Source: Clostridium ljungdahlii (GTDB lineage Bacteria; Bacillota; Clostridia; Clostridiales; Clostridiaceae). Taken from it: 64,000 bases of DNA. The translations under genes and the position numbers were made by a program. Of the stretch, positions 31,661 to 41,283 are shown piece after piece. The number at the start of each line of letters is the position of its first letter. Positions within the stretch are counted from its first letter, which is position 1. Where the stretch lies: assembly GCF_001636845.1 (NCBI RefSeq), contig NZ_LITT01000003.1:62001-126000 (forward strand), written 5' to 3'. The notes beneath the pieces were generated by a model, which searched no databases, was not told where the DNA came from, and saw only the letters and a list, made by a program, of their open reading frames with translations.

Positions 31661-32700
31661 ACATATAAATCTTTTTCCTTTTTTAAGTCAAGAAACCCGT
31701 TGTCATCAAGTAAAAGGGGATTTCTCAGATCATTCATGTCAACTTGGATAACTTTACAACATTGCTCATTATTTAAAAGTACATTTTCACCCATGTAGTA
31801 GTTTACTATGTGATTTAAAAACATAGTGCAATATTGGCAATCCAGTTTTCCAAGGCTTTGCTGTTGAATAATTTCTAAAGCTTCAAAAGGTCCGCTTAGT
31901 TCTTTACAATATCTGTTGGAACTCAAATCATCAAATAAATCTGCAATAGCTATTACTCTAGCAAATTTATGAATTTTATCTTCTTTAATACCTAGTGGAT
32001 ATCCAGAGCCATCCATTTTCTCATGATGCATCAATACACCATAACTTACGGAAGAATCTAAATAAGGGATTTCTTTTACAAAATTGTAACCTATGGCAGG
32101 GTGAGTTTTGAAAATTTTGTATTCTTCTGGGGTGAGATTTCCCTCTTTATTTATAATATCTGTACTTATCTTGATTTTCCCAAAATCATGTAATACAGCT
32201 GAGTAAGTTAATAAGTTTATATCCCTTTTGCTAAACCCCAACCATTTTCCAAGTATAAAACTTACAGCTGCTACGTTTACACTGTGTCTGTAAATGGTGT
32301 CATTGCCACTTCCATGGAATACTATATTTTTAATAACTAGTCCTGTAGAATTAAACTCTTCCTGTATTTTTTCCGAAAAAGTTCTTACTTCCTTTATTTC
32401 AGGAGCTTTTAAATTAGATATGGTATCAAATATATTTTCCAAGTTGTAAGAAAATTCATTAAAAGTATTCTCAAGTTCTTCTACCGTTTCGATCTTAGCA
32501 GTTAAAGGATCTTCGGAAGTATCTTCTACGTAGATTTCTACTTCGTCCACAATAATATTTTGTTTTAGCTTTTCTATAGCCGATTCCGTAATGGCAATAT
32601 CTTTAGCTAACAGCATTTTATTTTCAAAGGTTATATCACTTGCTGATATCATTCCTGGTTCTAATTCGTTTATTCGAACTAATTTCTTTTTTGACAACAT
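31642..32700 (-). CDS. HD-GYP domain protein, probable cyclic-di-GMP phosphodiesterase
   Basis: A 352-residue protein. The N-terminal 130 residues (VRINELEPGMISASDI) form the DUF3391-like lead segment often joined to HD-GYP domains. From about 130 the catalytic domain shows HSVNVAAVS, the metal-binding VLHDFGKIKI (HD), HPAIGYN, and the extended LMHHEKMDGSGYP with GYP motif, then RVIAIADLFDDL. All key residues look intact, so hydrolysis of c-di-GMP is likely. A Cys-rich tail (KLDCQYC, NEQCCK) is unusual. No GGDEF domain. Single-gene unit. Confidence 0.88.
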   Translation of the reverse strand: MLSKKKLVRINELEPGMISASDITFENKMLLAKDIAITESAIEKLKQNIIVDEVEIYVEDTSEDPLTAKIETVEELENTFNEFSYNLENIFDTISNLKAPEIKEVRTFSEKIQEEFNSTGLVIKNIVFHGSGNDTIYRHSVNVAAVSFILGKWLGFSKRDINLLTYSAVLHDFGKIKISTDIINKEGNLTPEEYKIFKTHPAIGYNFVKEIPYLDSSVSYGVLMHHEKMDGSGYPLGIKEDKIHKFARVIAIADLFDDLSSNRYCKELSGPFEALEIIQQQSLGKLDCQYCTMFLNHIVNYYMGENVLLNNEQCCKVIQVDMNDLRNPLLLDDNGFLDLKKEKDLYVKKLVI

Positions 32701-32956
32701 ACTATTTCACCTCATATAAATCATTAGAATAGCAATATATAGTAACTATGTATATGTTATCGTAATATTATTTTATTTCTAAACATGTTTACAGTAAAAT
32801 TAAATTTTATTTATACTTATATTCAAGTTTATATTCAACATTAAGAATATATGGAGTTTTTAAGTGGAAAAACTTTATATTCGTTTTTATAAGGGAAAAC
32901 TTTTAAGATATTGTGTTTCTATTTTGAATTTTCTAATTATGGAATTTCCTCAAGCA

Positions 32957-33084
32957 AAAAATCAACTTATACGCGAGTATATTTTTATAATGATGAAGTT
33001 CTTTTAAATATTTTTGCTTAGTCTTATCAAAATATTTAACGAACTGAAGGTTGTAAAAAATATCCGGAGTATAAGTTGATTTTG
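32957..33084. repeat. Fold-back (MITE-like) element, short copy
   Basis: Arms of about 60 bases. The outer part reads AAAATCAACTTATAC at 32959 and its complement GTATAAGTTGATTTT near 33070-33083; the inner parts pair TTTAAATATTTTT with TCAAAATATTTAA, leaving a loop around 33017-33028. Outer and middle parts are shared with the element at 53901-54128 (for example CTTATCAAAATATTTAAC). It begins 25 bases after the UPF0210 stop codon and could double as its terminator. The rest of 32701-32956 is gene-free. Confidence 0.7.
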
Positions 33085-33108
33085 TTTGTAAATCCCATAG
33101 TGGAAAAA

Positions 33109-34467
33109 TTAATTCTTAAAGCTGTGAATTGGAGCAGGAATTCTTCCACCTCTAGCTATAAAAGTTTCACTTGAAAATTTACTTACAGGCATTATAGGTG
33201 CTTTTCCGAGAAGTCCTCCAAAATTTGCTTCATCTCCGACACTTTTTCCATAAACAGGGATTACCCTTACGGCAGTTGTTTTATTATTAATCATTCCAAT
33301 AGCAGATTCATCTGCTATTATGGCAGATATAGTGGATTCAGGAGTATCACCAGGTATACCTATCATATCAAGACCTACAGAACATACACAAGTCATTGCT
33401 TCTAATTTTTCAAGGTTAAGGGACCCTGAATTTACTGCACTTATCATACCTTCATCTTCACTTACAGGTATGAAAGCACCACTTAATCCTCCAACTTGAG
33501 ATGCTGCCATTATGCCTCCTTTTTTGACTGCATCATTTAATAATGCTAAAGCAGCAGTAGTACCTGGGCATCCACAGCTTTCAAGGCCCATTTCTTCAAG
33601 AACTCTTGCAACACTGTCTCCTACAGCAGGTGTAGGTGCAAGTGATAAATCTACTATACCAAAAGGAACGTTTAATCTTTTTGAAGCCTCTCCAGCAACT
33701 AATTGACCCATTCTTGTTATTTTAAAAGCTGTCTTTTTTATTGTTTCTGCAACTACATTGAAATTTTGCCCCTTGACTTCTTCTAGAGCACATTTTACAA
33801 CGCCAGGACCACTAACACCTACATTTATTATGGAATCAGCTTCTCCAACTCCATGAAAGGCTCCTGCCATGAAAGGATTATCTTCTACCGCGTTTGAAAA
33901 TATTACTAACTTTGCACAACCTATACTCTCATTTTCTCTAGTGAGATAGGCAGTTTCCTTTACTATTCTTCCCATATCTTTTACTGCATCCATGTTTATT
34001 CCTGCTTTTGTAGTTCCTACATTTACAGAAGAACAGACTTTTTCAGTGACAGCTAGAGATTCTGGAATGGATTCTATAAGTATCTTATCACCTTTAGTAT
34101 AACCTTTATGTACAAGTGCTGAAAAACCTCCAATAAAGTCAATACCTAAAGTTTGGGTAGCTTTATCTAAAATTTTGGCATATTCTACATAGCTTTTATC
34201 AGAACTTGACTGGGCTATGAGTGAAATAGGTGTAACGGATACTCTTTTATGTATTATGGGTATACCATATTCCGTTTCAATCTCCTTGGCAGTTTTTACT
34301 AGGTTTTCAGCTTGTTTAGTTATTTTATCGTAAATTTTAGTTCTTGCTTTTTTGCCATCACTATCTATACAATCTAAAAGAGAGATACCCATAGTTATGG
34401 TTCTTATGTCTAGGTTTTCTTTGTCAATCATGTTTATGGTTTCTATAATGTCTTTAGTATTTATCAT
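33109..34467 (-). CDS. UPF0210 (DUF711) family protein
   Basis: A 452-residue cytosolic protein, highly conserved in Firmicutes and archaea and structurally related to glycyl-radical (PFL-like) folds by family annotation, but without known activity. Recognisable segments are [18 protein letters not shown] near the start, [21 protein letters not shown] in part, [23 protein letters not shown] in part, and [20 protein letters not shown] in part, then [14 protein letters not shown]. It follows an ACT-domain gene by 18 bases, the usual pairing for this family. A glycine riboswitch stands upstream of the pair, suggesting a link to glycine or one-carbon metabolism (inference). Confidence 0.9.
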   Translation of the reverse strand: MINTKDIIETINMIDKENLDIRTITMGISLLDCIDSDGKKARTKIYDKITKQAENLVKTAKEIETEYGIPIIHKRVSVTPISLIAQSSSDKSYVEYAKILDKATQTLGIDFIGGFSALVHKGYTKGDKILIESIPESLAVTEKVCSSVNVGTTKAGINMDAVKDMGRIVKETAYLTRENESIGCAKLVIFSNAVEDNPFMAGAFHGVGEADSIINVGVSGPGVVKCALEEVKGQNFNVVAETIKKTAFKITRMGQLVAGEASKRLNVPFGIVDLSLAPTPAVGDSVARVLEEMGLESCGCPGTTAALALLNDAVKKGGIMAASQVGGLSGAFIPVSEDEGMISAVNSGSLNLEKLEAMTCVCSVGLDMIGIPGDTPESTISAIIADESAIGMINNKTTAVRVIPVYGKSVGDEANFGGLLGKAPIMPVSKFSSETFIARGGRIPAPIHSFKN

Positions 34468-34485
34468 TTAACTCAACTCCTTAGT

Positions 34486-34767
34486 TTAAATTTGGTGCAT
34501 AGAAGTGAATATGTCTTCTCGTTGAAGCTTAATGACAACTCCTATTTCTTTAGCTTTATTTTCAAGGTCATTCTTTAGTCCTACAAAATCTGTTTTCATT
34601 TTTGATAAATCCACTAGCATTACCATTGTAAAATAGCCTTCTATGAGAGTTTGGTTTATGTCTAAAATATTTATGTTATTTTCAAATAGTACGGAAGTTA
34701 CCTTGTAAATAATACCAGTTTTGTCTTCTCCAAGTACGGTTATAAATGATTTCATTTTATAATCCAT
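34486..34767 (-). CDS. ACT-domain protein, UPF0237
   Basis: A 93-residue single ACT domain (SFITVLGEDKTGIIYKVTSVLFENNINILDI, in part GEDKTGIIYKV and NINILDINQTL). ACT domains bind amino acids; UPF0237 proteins are almost always encoded next to UPF0210 as here. ATG after GGAGATGG. It is the first gene of a two-gene unit whose leader begins at the glycine riboswitch more than 300 bases upstream, with repeat copy D between. Likely the amino-acid sensing partner of the UPF0210 protein. Confidence 0.9.
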   Translation of the reverse strand: MDYKMKSFITVLGEDKTGIIYKVTSVLFENNINILDINQTLIEGYFTMVMLVDLSKMKTDFVGLKNDLENKAKEIGVVIKLQREDIFTSMHQI

Positions 34768-34825
34768 CTCCTTTAAAATATTTTGTATTGATTAATTATA
34801 TTATTAGCAATTATCGATGAATCTT

Positions 34826-34990
34826 ACTTAGTGGGAAAAGCAGAGAACTTAAATCTTTGATTTAAAGTGAATCGCTTTCTCTTTAGAGTTTTGTTCTACC
34901 ACTAAGTTTAGATGAATTATCTAGAGGCGTAGCTACTGTTATCTCCCACTTTGATAGAAGTGGAGTGTTACAGTAGGTAGCCATCAGATA
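34826..34990 (+). repeat. Dispersed structured repeat, copy D
   Basis: ACTTAGTGGG...CCACTAAGT hairpin, then TTAGATGAATTATCTAGAGGC, GTAGCTACTG, the CTCCCACTT/AAGTGGAG hairpin and CAGTAGGTAGCCATCAGATAA. The first hairpin loop contains AAATCTTTGATTT and CGCTTTC as in copy A. It lies between the riboswitch terminator and the ACT gene, antisense to it. It is nearly the reverse complement of copy B over its 3' 90 bases. Confidence 0.65.
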
Positions 34991-35016
34991 AAAAAAAAGA
35001 CCAAATTAAATTAGTC
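34988..35016 (-). terminator. Terminator downstream of the glycine aptamer
   Basis: On the minus strand AGACTAA pairs with TTGGTCT (one G-T pair) around TTTAAT and is followed by nine T. It lies 65 bases after the aptamer and should be the switched terminator of the riboswitch. Confidence 0.75.
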
Positions 35017-35080
35017 TCTGGAAAATAAGATTTTAAACAATAACTATTAATTAACTCAATAATTATCATTTTGTATAAAA

Positions 35081-35163
35081 TCCTCTGTCCCTTGTACCTG
35101 AGAGTTTCACCCAACTTTGGCTTTCCCCTTCGGTGCTCATAAGAGTCTCTCCAGAGGTTCGTC
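35081..35163 (-). promoter_or_regulatory. Glycine riboswitch, apparently a single aptamer
   Basis: Minus strand: GGAGAGACTC, then GAGCACCGAAGGGG, AAAGCC, and AACTCTCAGGTACAAGGGACAGAGGA in pieces (CTCTCAGGT, GGACAGAG). These are the conserved blocks of the glycine aptamer. No second aptamer is visible on either side, so it is a singlet. Glycine binding usually turns expression on by preventing the terminator. Confidence 0.92.
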
Positions 35164-35222
35164 TAATAACGGTTTAAAAATTCAATTCCATTATTTTCAT
35201 CCGACCCTTTTAAATTATCACA

Positions 35223-35251
35223 ATTATATCATATTAAAAAAACCAATTCAA
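35223..35251 (-). promoter_or_regulatory. Promoter of the glycine-riboswitch transcript
   Basis: On the minus strand TTGAAT (35251-35246), a 17-base spacer, and TATAAT (35228-35223). Transcription would start about 50 bases before the aptamer. Confidence 0.75.
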
Positions 35252-35400
35252 ATATATTATTGCAAATTTCATTGGAATATACATGTTGGTTATCACAGGT
35301 TAAATTTACGTTAAAAAAAGTTCTATTTAACAGCAGCTTAAAAATACCACATTAAAATAAAAGATATGATTAATGTAAATTTATATACTGGAGGAATTTT

Positions 35401-37467
35401 ATGTTAAAAAAATTATTTTTAAGCGTCTTAAAGTTATCTTTTGGTAAGGAGAAAAAGTTTAATCTATCTTTTTTAAACAGTGTGGGAGTGAAAATAGTTT
35501 GTGAGATTGGAATACTTATAATATTTATATGCAGTATATTAGGAGTGACAGCTTATTACAGTGCTTATAGAGCCATGGAAGATAGTATAAAATCTTCACT
35601 TGAAAGTAGGGCAGTAGAATCTTCTAAACTCATAGATGCAACTTTAAAACAGGATGTTAAAGCAATTGAAGAGTTAGCATCAAATGATATTATAAAATCC
35701 ATGAATACTTCAATGCAGATACCTCTTCTTAAGATGAGAGCAAAACAATTAGAATATGTGAACTTAAATGTTATGGATTCAAGTGGTATGATTTATATGC
35801 AAACTGGTGAAAAGACAAAAGCTAATTTAGATGACACCAAGAATTATTATCTCAAAAGTGCATTAAATGGAAAAATATCTATTTCAGATCCAGTGATGAA
35901 TACGGACGGGCAGCAGATAATGGCGGTGGCAGTTCCAATAAAAGATTCTGATGAAAAAATTGTAGGAGTATTATTTTCAAATATAAGTATGGAAAGCTTA
36001 AATAAATTAGTTCAAAGTGAAAAGCTGGGTAAAAGCGGATACTGCTTTATAATAAATAAGGAAGGGGTTAAGGTAGCACATAAGGATTTGAAACTGGTGT
36101 TAAATAAAGATAATACTATAGAAGACGAAAATAAAGATCATTCTTTAAATGAACTGGCAAGTTTAGAAAAAAATATGATAATGGGTAAAAGTGGCTCGGG
36201 ATACTATAAAAAAGATAATGAAGATATGTTTATGGCCTATGCTCCAATAGCTGACTTAAATTGGTCGCTGGGACTTACTATAGATAAAAGTGAAATATTT
36301 AGTGAAGTAAATATGTTAAAATACAAAATAATTATGATAACTGTTCTATTTATTTTAATAGGATTCTTTATAGGGTTATTTATAGCCGGAGCTATAAAAA
36401 AACCACTGCATAAAATAAGAAAGTATGCCCTGGAATTATCAAAGTTTAATTTAAATTATAGAATACAAATTGATAAAAGAGATGAATTTGGAGATACGGC
36501 TTCAGCATTAAACTATGCAATGAATGAAATAGAGTATATTATAGAACAAGTAAAACTAAAAAGTGGAGAAACTTTGGAACATGCGGATAATGTAAATAAA
36601 ATGTTTGAAAAATCGCATTCGGAAATAAAGTTGGTTTCAGATAAATCTTCACAAATATGTTCTGATATGCAGGAGAACTTATCTTCTATAGAAGAAGTGA
36701 ACCAAAAGATATCAAATGTAAAGCATGGAATACAAAATTCAGTAAAAGAGGCAAACCAAGGCTTGGCTCTTGCAAAAAGCATAAGGGAAAGGACTTTAAA
36801 TATTAAAAGAGATACGGAAAGCTCAAAACATGACTTTGAAAATTATTATACACAGTACAGTGATGGATTAAGACATGCACTGGAAAATGTGAAAGTAGTA
36901 AAAAATATTTCTATAATGGCTGAAGAAATAAAAACTATATCAGATAGAACAAATATATTAGCGTTAAATGCCAATATAGAAGCCGCAAGAGCCGGCGAAT
37001 ATGGCAGGGGATTTATGGTGGTGGCAGAAGAGGTAAGAAAATTAGCTATGCAATCTTCTGATATGGTAAGTAACATACAATTAAATGTAAAAAATGCTTT
37101 AAAATCGGTAGATAAACTCTCCAAATCAGCTGAAAGTATATTGAAAATTTTAGAAGAAAATATTCTATCGGATTACAGAAAAATGGTGGACATAAGTAAA
37201 GATTATGAAAAGGACGGAATGAGATTTGAATCTGTATTAAAAAAGTTTTGTGGGCTTATGGAAAATATAGATGAGTCTTTTTTAGTAATAACTAAAATAA
37301 TGTGTATTATAGTGGATTCGTCAAATGACGGAACTAAAGCATCCATAGATATATCAGATAATATAGATGAAATAGCAAGTGAAAATAGGACCATATCCTT
37401 GTATACTATGAGAAATGCCAGTGGGTCTGAGGAACTTCTTCACATTTTAAGTAAATTTAATGTATAA
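35401..37467 (+). CDS. Methyl-accepting chemotaxis protein with Cache sensor
   Basis: A 688-residue transmembrane receptor. A first transmembrane segment lies near residues 30-55 ([21 protein letters not shown] in part), then an extracytoplasmic dCache-like domain to about 300 ([33 protein letters not shown] in part, [14 protein letters not shown]), a second segment near 310-335, a HAMP domain, and a signalling hairpin whose tip is [21 protein letters not shown] with [10 protein letters not shown]. The helices after the tip are short and less regular than in standard MCPs. GGAGG precedes the ATG. It probably senses a small organic ligand; which is not known. Confidence 0.9.
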   Translation: MLKKLFLSVLKLSFGKEKKFNLSFLNSVGVKIVCEIGILIIFICSILGVTAYYSAYRAMEDSIKSSLESRAVESSKLIDATLKQDVKAIEELASNDIIKSMNTSMQIPLLKMRAKQLEYVNLNVMDSSGMIYMQTGEKTKANLDDTKNYYLKSALNGKISISDPVMNTDGQQIMAVAVPIKDSDEKIVGVLFSNISMESLNKLVQSEKLGKSGYCFIINKEGVKVAHKDLKLVLNKDNTIEDENKDHSLNELASLEKNMIMGKSGSGYYKKDNEDMFMAYAPIADLNWSLGLTIDKSEIFSEVNMLKYKIIMITVLFILIGFFIGLFIAGAIKKPLHKIRKYALELSKFNLNYRIQIDKRDEFGDTASALNYAMNEIEYIIEQVKLKSGETLEHADNVNKMFEKSHSEIKLVSDKSSQICSDMQENLSSIEEVNQKISNVKHGIQNSVKEANQGLALAKSIRERTLNIKRDTESSKHDFENYYTQYSDGLRHALENVKVVKNISIMAEEIKTISDRTNILALNANIEAARAGEYGRGFMVVAEEVRKLAMQSSDMVSNIQLNVKNALKSVDKLSKSAESILKILEENILSDYRKMVDISKDYEKDGMRFESVLKKFCGLMENIDESFLVITKIMCIIVDSSNDGTKASIDISDNIDEIASENRTISLYTMRNASGSEELLHILSKFNV

Positions 37468-37517
37468 TATTAATTGAAAAGTAAATTTTATGTTAATGTA
37501 GGAAGTGTGAAATTTAT

Positions 37518-38261
37518 ATGGAAAATTTAGGTGGAAAAGTAGCAATAGTAACGGGAGCTTCCAGAGGAATAGGAAGAAGTATTGCTATAAATTTAGCAAA
37601 ATGCGGTGCGAATGTAGTAATAAATTATAAAAAAGATGAGAAAGAAGCTTATAAAACTCTTGATATGATAAAACAAGCTGGTTCCGTAGGAATGGTAGTA
37701 CAAGGAGATGTTAGTTTATATAGTAATGCTGAAAAAATGGTACAGGATACCTTAAGTAAAATGGGAAAAATAGATATACTTGTTAATAATGCAGGAATTT
37801 CTAAAATAGGACTTTTTATAGATATGAGAGAAGATGAGTGGAACTCTATTATAGATGTGAATTTAAAGGGGGTACTTAATTGTACTCACTCTGTATTGAA
37901 ACATATGATTTCTAAAAAATCAGGATCTATAATAAATATTTCTTCTATGTGGGGAAACGTAGGTGCTGCCTGTGAATCCATTTATTCTGCATCTAAAGGA
38001 GGAATAAATCTCTTTACAAAATCTATTGCGAAGGAAATGGCACCTTCGAATATAAGGGTAAACGCAGTTGCACCAGGGGTAATTGATACGGAAATGAACT
38101 CCTGGTTAAAAGAGGATGAGAAGAAAAACTTAATGGAAGATATACCTATGGGCAAATTTGGACAATGTGAGGATATAGCAAAAGCTGTATGCTTTTTGGC
38201 AGGTGATTCATCCGCATATATAACAGGACAGATAATAACTGTAGACGGTGGAATGATATGA
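37518..38261 (+). CDS. fabG: SDR-family 3-oxoacyl-ACP reductase-like protein
   Basis: A 247-residue short-chain dehydrogenase of FabG length. The NADP-binding motif VTGASRGIGRSIA lies near residue 10, NNAG near 90, and the catalytic Ser-Tyr-Lys set as INISSMWG and YSASKGG near 138 and 154. The closing PSNIRVNAVAPGVIDTEM and AYITGQIITVDGG are typical of FabG. It probably reduces 3-oxoacyl thioesters, but no fatty acid genes flank it, and many clostridial paralogues have other substrates. GGAAGTG precedes the ATG. It follows the MCP gene by 50 bases. Symbol denotes family resemblance. Confidence 0.82.
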   Translation: MENLGGKVAIVTGASRGIGRSIAINLAKCGANVVINYKKDEKEAYKTLDMIKQAGSVGMVVQGDVSLYSNAEKMVQDTLSKMGKIDILVNNAGISKIGLFIDMREDEWNSIIDVNLKGVLNCTHSVLKHMISKKSGSIINISSMWGNVGAACESIYSASKGGINLFTKSIAKEMAPSNIRVNAVAPGVIDTEMNSWLKEDEKKNLMEDIPMGKFGQCEDIAKAVCFLAGDSSAYITGQIITVDGGMI

Positions 38262-38386
38262 GAAATGAACCTTTAGTGTAATATACATATAAAATAATAG
38301 TAGTAGTGGACGATAAATAGAATATGAAAAAAATTAATTTTAATAAAAGGGATGGTTAAAATATTGATGTTATAGGATGAATAATT

Positions 38387-39226
38387 ATGAACAAAGTTAT
38401 AATATTAGATGATATGATATATGTAAGATATAGGGTGAGACGCGTATTAGAAGATGCTGGAATTGGGGTATATGAATGTGGAAATTCCTTTGAGTTCTTT
38501 AATAGGTTATATGATAAAAAAGAAGAAATAAATTTGATAATACTTGAGGTGGGATTAAGCACTGAAGATGGATTTGAAGTACTTAAAAAGATAAAGGCTA
38601 AAAAATTAAACATTCCTGTAATGATACTTACAAAATTAAATTCTAGAGAAGCATTTATAAAAGGTATAAAAGAAGGTACTTCAGAGTATATATTAAAACC
38701 TTTCAATAGTAAAAATTTAGTTAAAAGAATAACGAAACTCATAAAATCTACTAGAAATTCAGATAAGCCAGAAGAAATAGTATATTTGAATTTTCAAGAG
38801 TACATTGCCAGACAAATAGTGAAATGTGGGGCACAAAATAAAAAGCTTTCAATTATCATGGTAAGCTTGGTAAAAAAATACTATACAGAACAAGATGAGA
38901 AAATAGAAGTAAAAGACAGTTATCTTATTTTACTTGATTTGGTTTATGAAAAGTTGAGAAGTCTTTTTAAGGTACCGGATTTATTTGAAAAATACGGATT
39001 ATCTACTTTTATAAGTGTAGTCCCAGATTGTAATTACAGAAAAGTTGTTTCAGTTGTTCATCAGATGGAATATGTTTACAGTGGAATAAAAATCATGAAT
39101 GAAAAGTATAGTGAGTATGATCTTAAATGCAGTTACGTTATTTTTCCTGATGATGGAACAGATAAAAATTATTTAATGAATAAATTAAATATTAAAATGA
39201 AAGTGAAGATAAATAAAGAAAAGTAA
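38387..39226 (+). CDS. Receiver-like protein with Glu at the phosphorylation site and a degenerate GGDEF-like domain
   Basis: A 279-residue protein. Residues 1-122 are a response-regulator receiver: VIILDDMIYVRYRVRRVLE with the acidic pair (DD), the switch Thr in MILTKLNS and the Lys in YILKPFNSKNL. The phospho-acceptor position reads LIILEVGLSTEDGFE, with Glu where Asp is expected, so it may mimic the phosphorylated state. Residues 135-279 resemble a GGDEF fold (LFEKYGLSTFISVVPDC in place of RxGGDEF) but lack the catalytic motif, so cyclase activity is unlikely. No sensor kinase gene is adjacent. A strong terminator follows. Role is inferred as a regulator acting by protein contacts. Confidence 0.75.
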   Translation: MNKVIILDDMIYVRYRVRRVLEDAGIGVYECGNSFEFFNRLYDKKEEINLIILEVGLSTEDGFEVLKKIKAKKLNIPVMILTKLNSREAFIKGIKEGTSEYILKPFNSKNLVKRITKLIKSTRNSDKPEEIVYLNFQEYIARQIVKCGAQNKKLSIIMVSLVKKYYTEQDEKIEVKDSYLILLDLVYEKLRSLFKVPDLFEKYGLSTFISVVPDCNYRKVVSVVHQMEYVYSGIKIMNEKYSEYDLKCSYVIFPDDGTDKNYLMNKLNIKMKVKINKEK

Positions 39227-39241
39227 TGTTTTTCTGGCAAT

Positions 39242-39287
39242 AAAAAAATAATATTGTGTAGATAGTTCTACACAATATTATTTTTTT
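39242..39287. terminator. Strong bidirectional terminator
   Basis: Perfect 21-base arms (seven A, TAATATTGTGTAGA and mirror with seven T) around TAGT. It ends the receiver gene on the plus strand and can block read-through from repeat copy E on the minus strand. Confidence 0.95.
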
Positions 39288-39290
39288 ATT

Positions 39291-39477
39291 TTATCCGATC
39301 ACTACCATTGCTAATACCCCCCATCTTCTTCAAAGTGGGGATAAGCACTGCTACGCGCCTGGATAAGTTCTTCCCCTAAAGGATAACGTATTCTAAGTGC
39401 TGAAGACACTAAGAATACTGTTAATAAGGTTCAGATGGAGAAAAGGTATTCCTTATAAGCAAACTCCACCTGAACCT
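39291..39477 (-). repeat. Dispersed structured repeat, copy E
   Basis: On the minus strand: hairpin AGGTTCAGGTGGAG/CTCCATCTGAACCT, second hairpin TATTCTTAGTG/CACTTAGAATA, GTTATCCTTTAGGGG, then TTATCCAGGCGCGTAGCAGTG, the CCCCACTT hairpin, and GGTAGTGATCGGATAA. Same module order as copy A, which it resembles most. It lies directly after the wall-hydrolase gene, in sense with it. Confidence 0.65.
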
Positions 39478-39482
39478 AAGAA

Positions 39483-40757
39483 TCACTTGATGTAATCTGA
39501 ATGAACATACCCTGTTAAGGAACCAACGGTTACTTTATACCAACGTCCATCCGTGCCTGTTATGGTTACTTTGGTTCCAGAAGATAGAGTGGATACAATA
39601 CGGCCAGTCCAAGGATTACTTCGTAAGTTTAATACTGAAGATTTACTACTTAATGTTACAGTACCAGTTTTCAAAGCTGTAGACTGAACGCTTGCAGCAG
39701 TTGCTACTATGGACTGTGAATTACTTATGTAGCTAGAAGAAACATATCCTGACTTCCCGTTTGCAGTTACCTTATACCAACTGCCACTAGTTCCTAATAT
39801 ATTTACAGCGGTACCATTAGCAAGAGAGCCTATCACAGAACCTCCTGGAGATGTTCTTAAGTTTAAAGATGATGAACTGTCACTAAGTTTAACATAACCT
39901 GATTTCGCAGAAGCTTGAGATAAATATTGCGCTTCCGAGTTAGAAGAAGGCTGACTACTAGGACTAGCTTGCGAACTCGTATTTATAAAAGAAGAGCTCA
40001 CATATCCGTAAGAAGAATTATATTTAATTTTGTACCAACTTCCAACTGATCCTACTATAGAAACGGATTGGCCTTTTTTTAATCCTCCTATAACGCCAAA
40101 GGACGTAGCTGCCCCATTTCTTACATTCAATGTTGAACTGCTATTTGAAATGTTAACAATTCCTGTTTTAGAAATACTAGTAACAGGAGTTGAATCTGAA
40201 TTACTGTTACTGCTAGGCGAAGGATTACTAGCTGGAATGGATTTCCTGCCATCTCCTACATATATGTATCCTTTAAGATATAAATTTCCTCTATTTTTTA
40301 TAGCTTCTTTTGAAAGCGTTTTTTCACTTCCGTCATAATTACCTCTTACATTGAAGTTGCCTTCGTTAAAGTATACAATATCTCCACTTACTTCTTCTAC
40401 AAAACCAACGTGACCGTATCCATGTGGACCGCCACCCCATACAATTATAGAATTTGCTTTAGGTTCCGAGCCGTAAGTGTATACGTTTGAACTGGCATTT
40501 GCATACCACCAGTCCACTGCATTACCGTAAAATTGTGATGGCAGTGCAATTCCTAATTTTTCAAGTACTCTTCCATAAGTAAACCAGGTACATTGCCCGG
40601 TGTATCCTGATTTTGCAAATATATTTCCAACAGCAGTATAAGCGCTACTGCTCATATTTGGCACATCAGCAGCATATACAGTACTTACCAAGCCCTTACT
40701 ATTCATAAGAGATGCTGACATAAAAAAAGCAAAGATCAGTTTTTTGGACGTGTTCAT
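39483..40757 (-). CDS. Secreted cell-wall hydrolase: CHAP amidase/peptidase with three SH3b domains
   Basis: A 424-residue exported protein. A signal peptide covers about residues 1-30 (KKLIFAFFMSASLMNSKG, cleavage near VYAAD). Residues 45-165 form a CHAP domain with the catalytic Cys in GQCTWFTYGR and His in GHVGFVEEV. Three bacterial SH3 repeats follow, separated by Ser-rich linkers: near 200-260, 285-345 and 360-424, each with the LNVR/LNLR(N/T) and WYKVT...GYV pattern. It probably cuts peptidoglycan peptides while the SH3 repeats bind the wall. The ATG follows GGAGGAAAG. Autolysin or separation role is inferred. Confidence 0.9.
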   Translation of the reverse strand: MNTSKKLIFAFFMSASLMNSKGLVSTVYAADVPNMSSSAYTAVGNIFAKSGYTGQCTWFTYGRVLEKLGIALPSQFYGNAVDWWYANASSNVYTYGSEPKANSIIVWGGGPHGYGHVGFVEEVSGDIVYFNEGNFNVRGNYDGSEKTLSKEAIKNRGNLYLKGYIYVGDGRKSIPASNPSPSSNSNSDSTPVTSISKTGIVNISNSSSTLNVRNGAATSFGVIGGLKKGQSVSIVGSVGSWYKIKYNSSYGYVSSSFINTSSQASPSSQPSSNSEAQYLSQASAKSGYVKLSDSSSSLNLRTSPGGSVIGSLANGTAVNILGTSGSWYKVTANGKSGYVSSSYISNSQSIVATAASVQSTALKTGTVTLSSKSSVLNLRSNPWTGRIVSTLSSGTKVTITGTDGRWYKVTVGSLTGYVHSDYIK

Positions 40758-40956
40758 GCTCTTTCCTCCTGAAATTATAGTATATTTAAAAATAACATTT
40801 TACATTCACATAAATTTTATATAATATACTTATTTTTAATAATATTAAAAAAATGTTTAATTTAATTATACTATGGTTTAAAAAAATTTTCCATTAGTTT
40901 TAGAAAAGTTTTCATATTTTATACTATAAAAAATAAATAAAATTGGAAACTTACTG

Positions 40957-40984
40957 TTGACATAAAGAATAAACATGTTATAAT
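40957..40984 (+). promoter_or_regulatory. Strong promoter of the aromatic operon leader
   Basis: TTGACA at 40957-40962 and TATAAT at 40979-40984 match consensus fully with a 16-base spacer and extended -10 TG. The leader would run about 390 bases to aroF and contains a 27-codon frame and a terminator. Confidence 0.8.
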
Positions 40985-41089
40985 TGAGAACAAATAGATT
41001 AAGAATTAATTTATAAAATTAGTGGCATTATTTGCAATGGAGGGTAAATTCAATAAAAAACATCATTAGAAAGGAAATAGGAGCAATAA

Positions 41090-41173
41090 GTGAAAAATAT
41101 TATTTTAACTTTACTTTTAGCTGGGGCTATTTTTATTTTAGCGCTAGTTACTTTTGCTTCCCAAAAAAATTGA
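41090..41173 (+). CDS. Possible 27-residue membrane peptide
   Basis: GTG at 41090 preceded by AGGAG (41079-41083) opens a frame MKNIILTLLLAGAIFILALV... ending FASQKN. One hydrophobic helix fits a small membrane peptide. It lies in the leader between the strong promoter and the aro terminator. It is not rich in Phe, Tyr or Trp codons, so it is not a classical attenuator peptide. Whether it is made is uncertain. Confidence 0.4.
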   Translation: MKNIILTLLLAGAIFILALVTFASQKN

Positions 41174-41252
41174 ATCCTTTTCTAATGAGTAATATAATTG
41201 TAGATACATGATTGAATAATTTTACGTACACAAAATGTATTTGATTAATTTA

Positions 41253-41283
41253 GGCAGAGCTCATTAGGAGCCCTGCCTTTTTT
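41253..41283 (+). terminator. Terminator in the leader of the aromatic operon
   Basis: GGCAGAGCTC pairs with GAGCCCTGCC (one A-C mismatch) followed by TTTTTTATA. It lies 100 bases before aroF and after the strong promoter, so it ends the small-peptide message or attenuates the operon. No T-box or known aptamer was recognised before it. Confidence 0.85.

Noticed and set aside
35117-35314. A 65-codon plus-strand frame
   Set aside because: It runs antisense through the glycine aptamer and its promoter; the RNA motif explains the sequence.
5033-39477. The dispersed structured repeats as c-di-GMP-I riboswitches
   Set aside because: The GGTAGCC block and nearby signalling genes suggested it, but the other conserved GEMM blocks are absent.
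41090-41173. Classical attenuator leader peptide for the aromatic operon
   Set aside because: The peptide has almost no Phe and no Tyr or Trp; the frame looks like a membrane helix. Kept only as a possible small gene.
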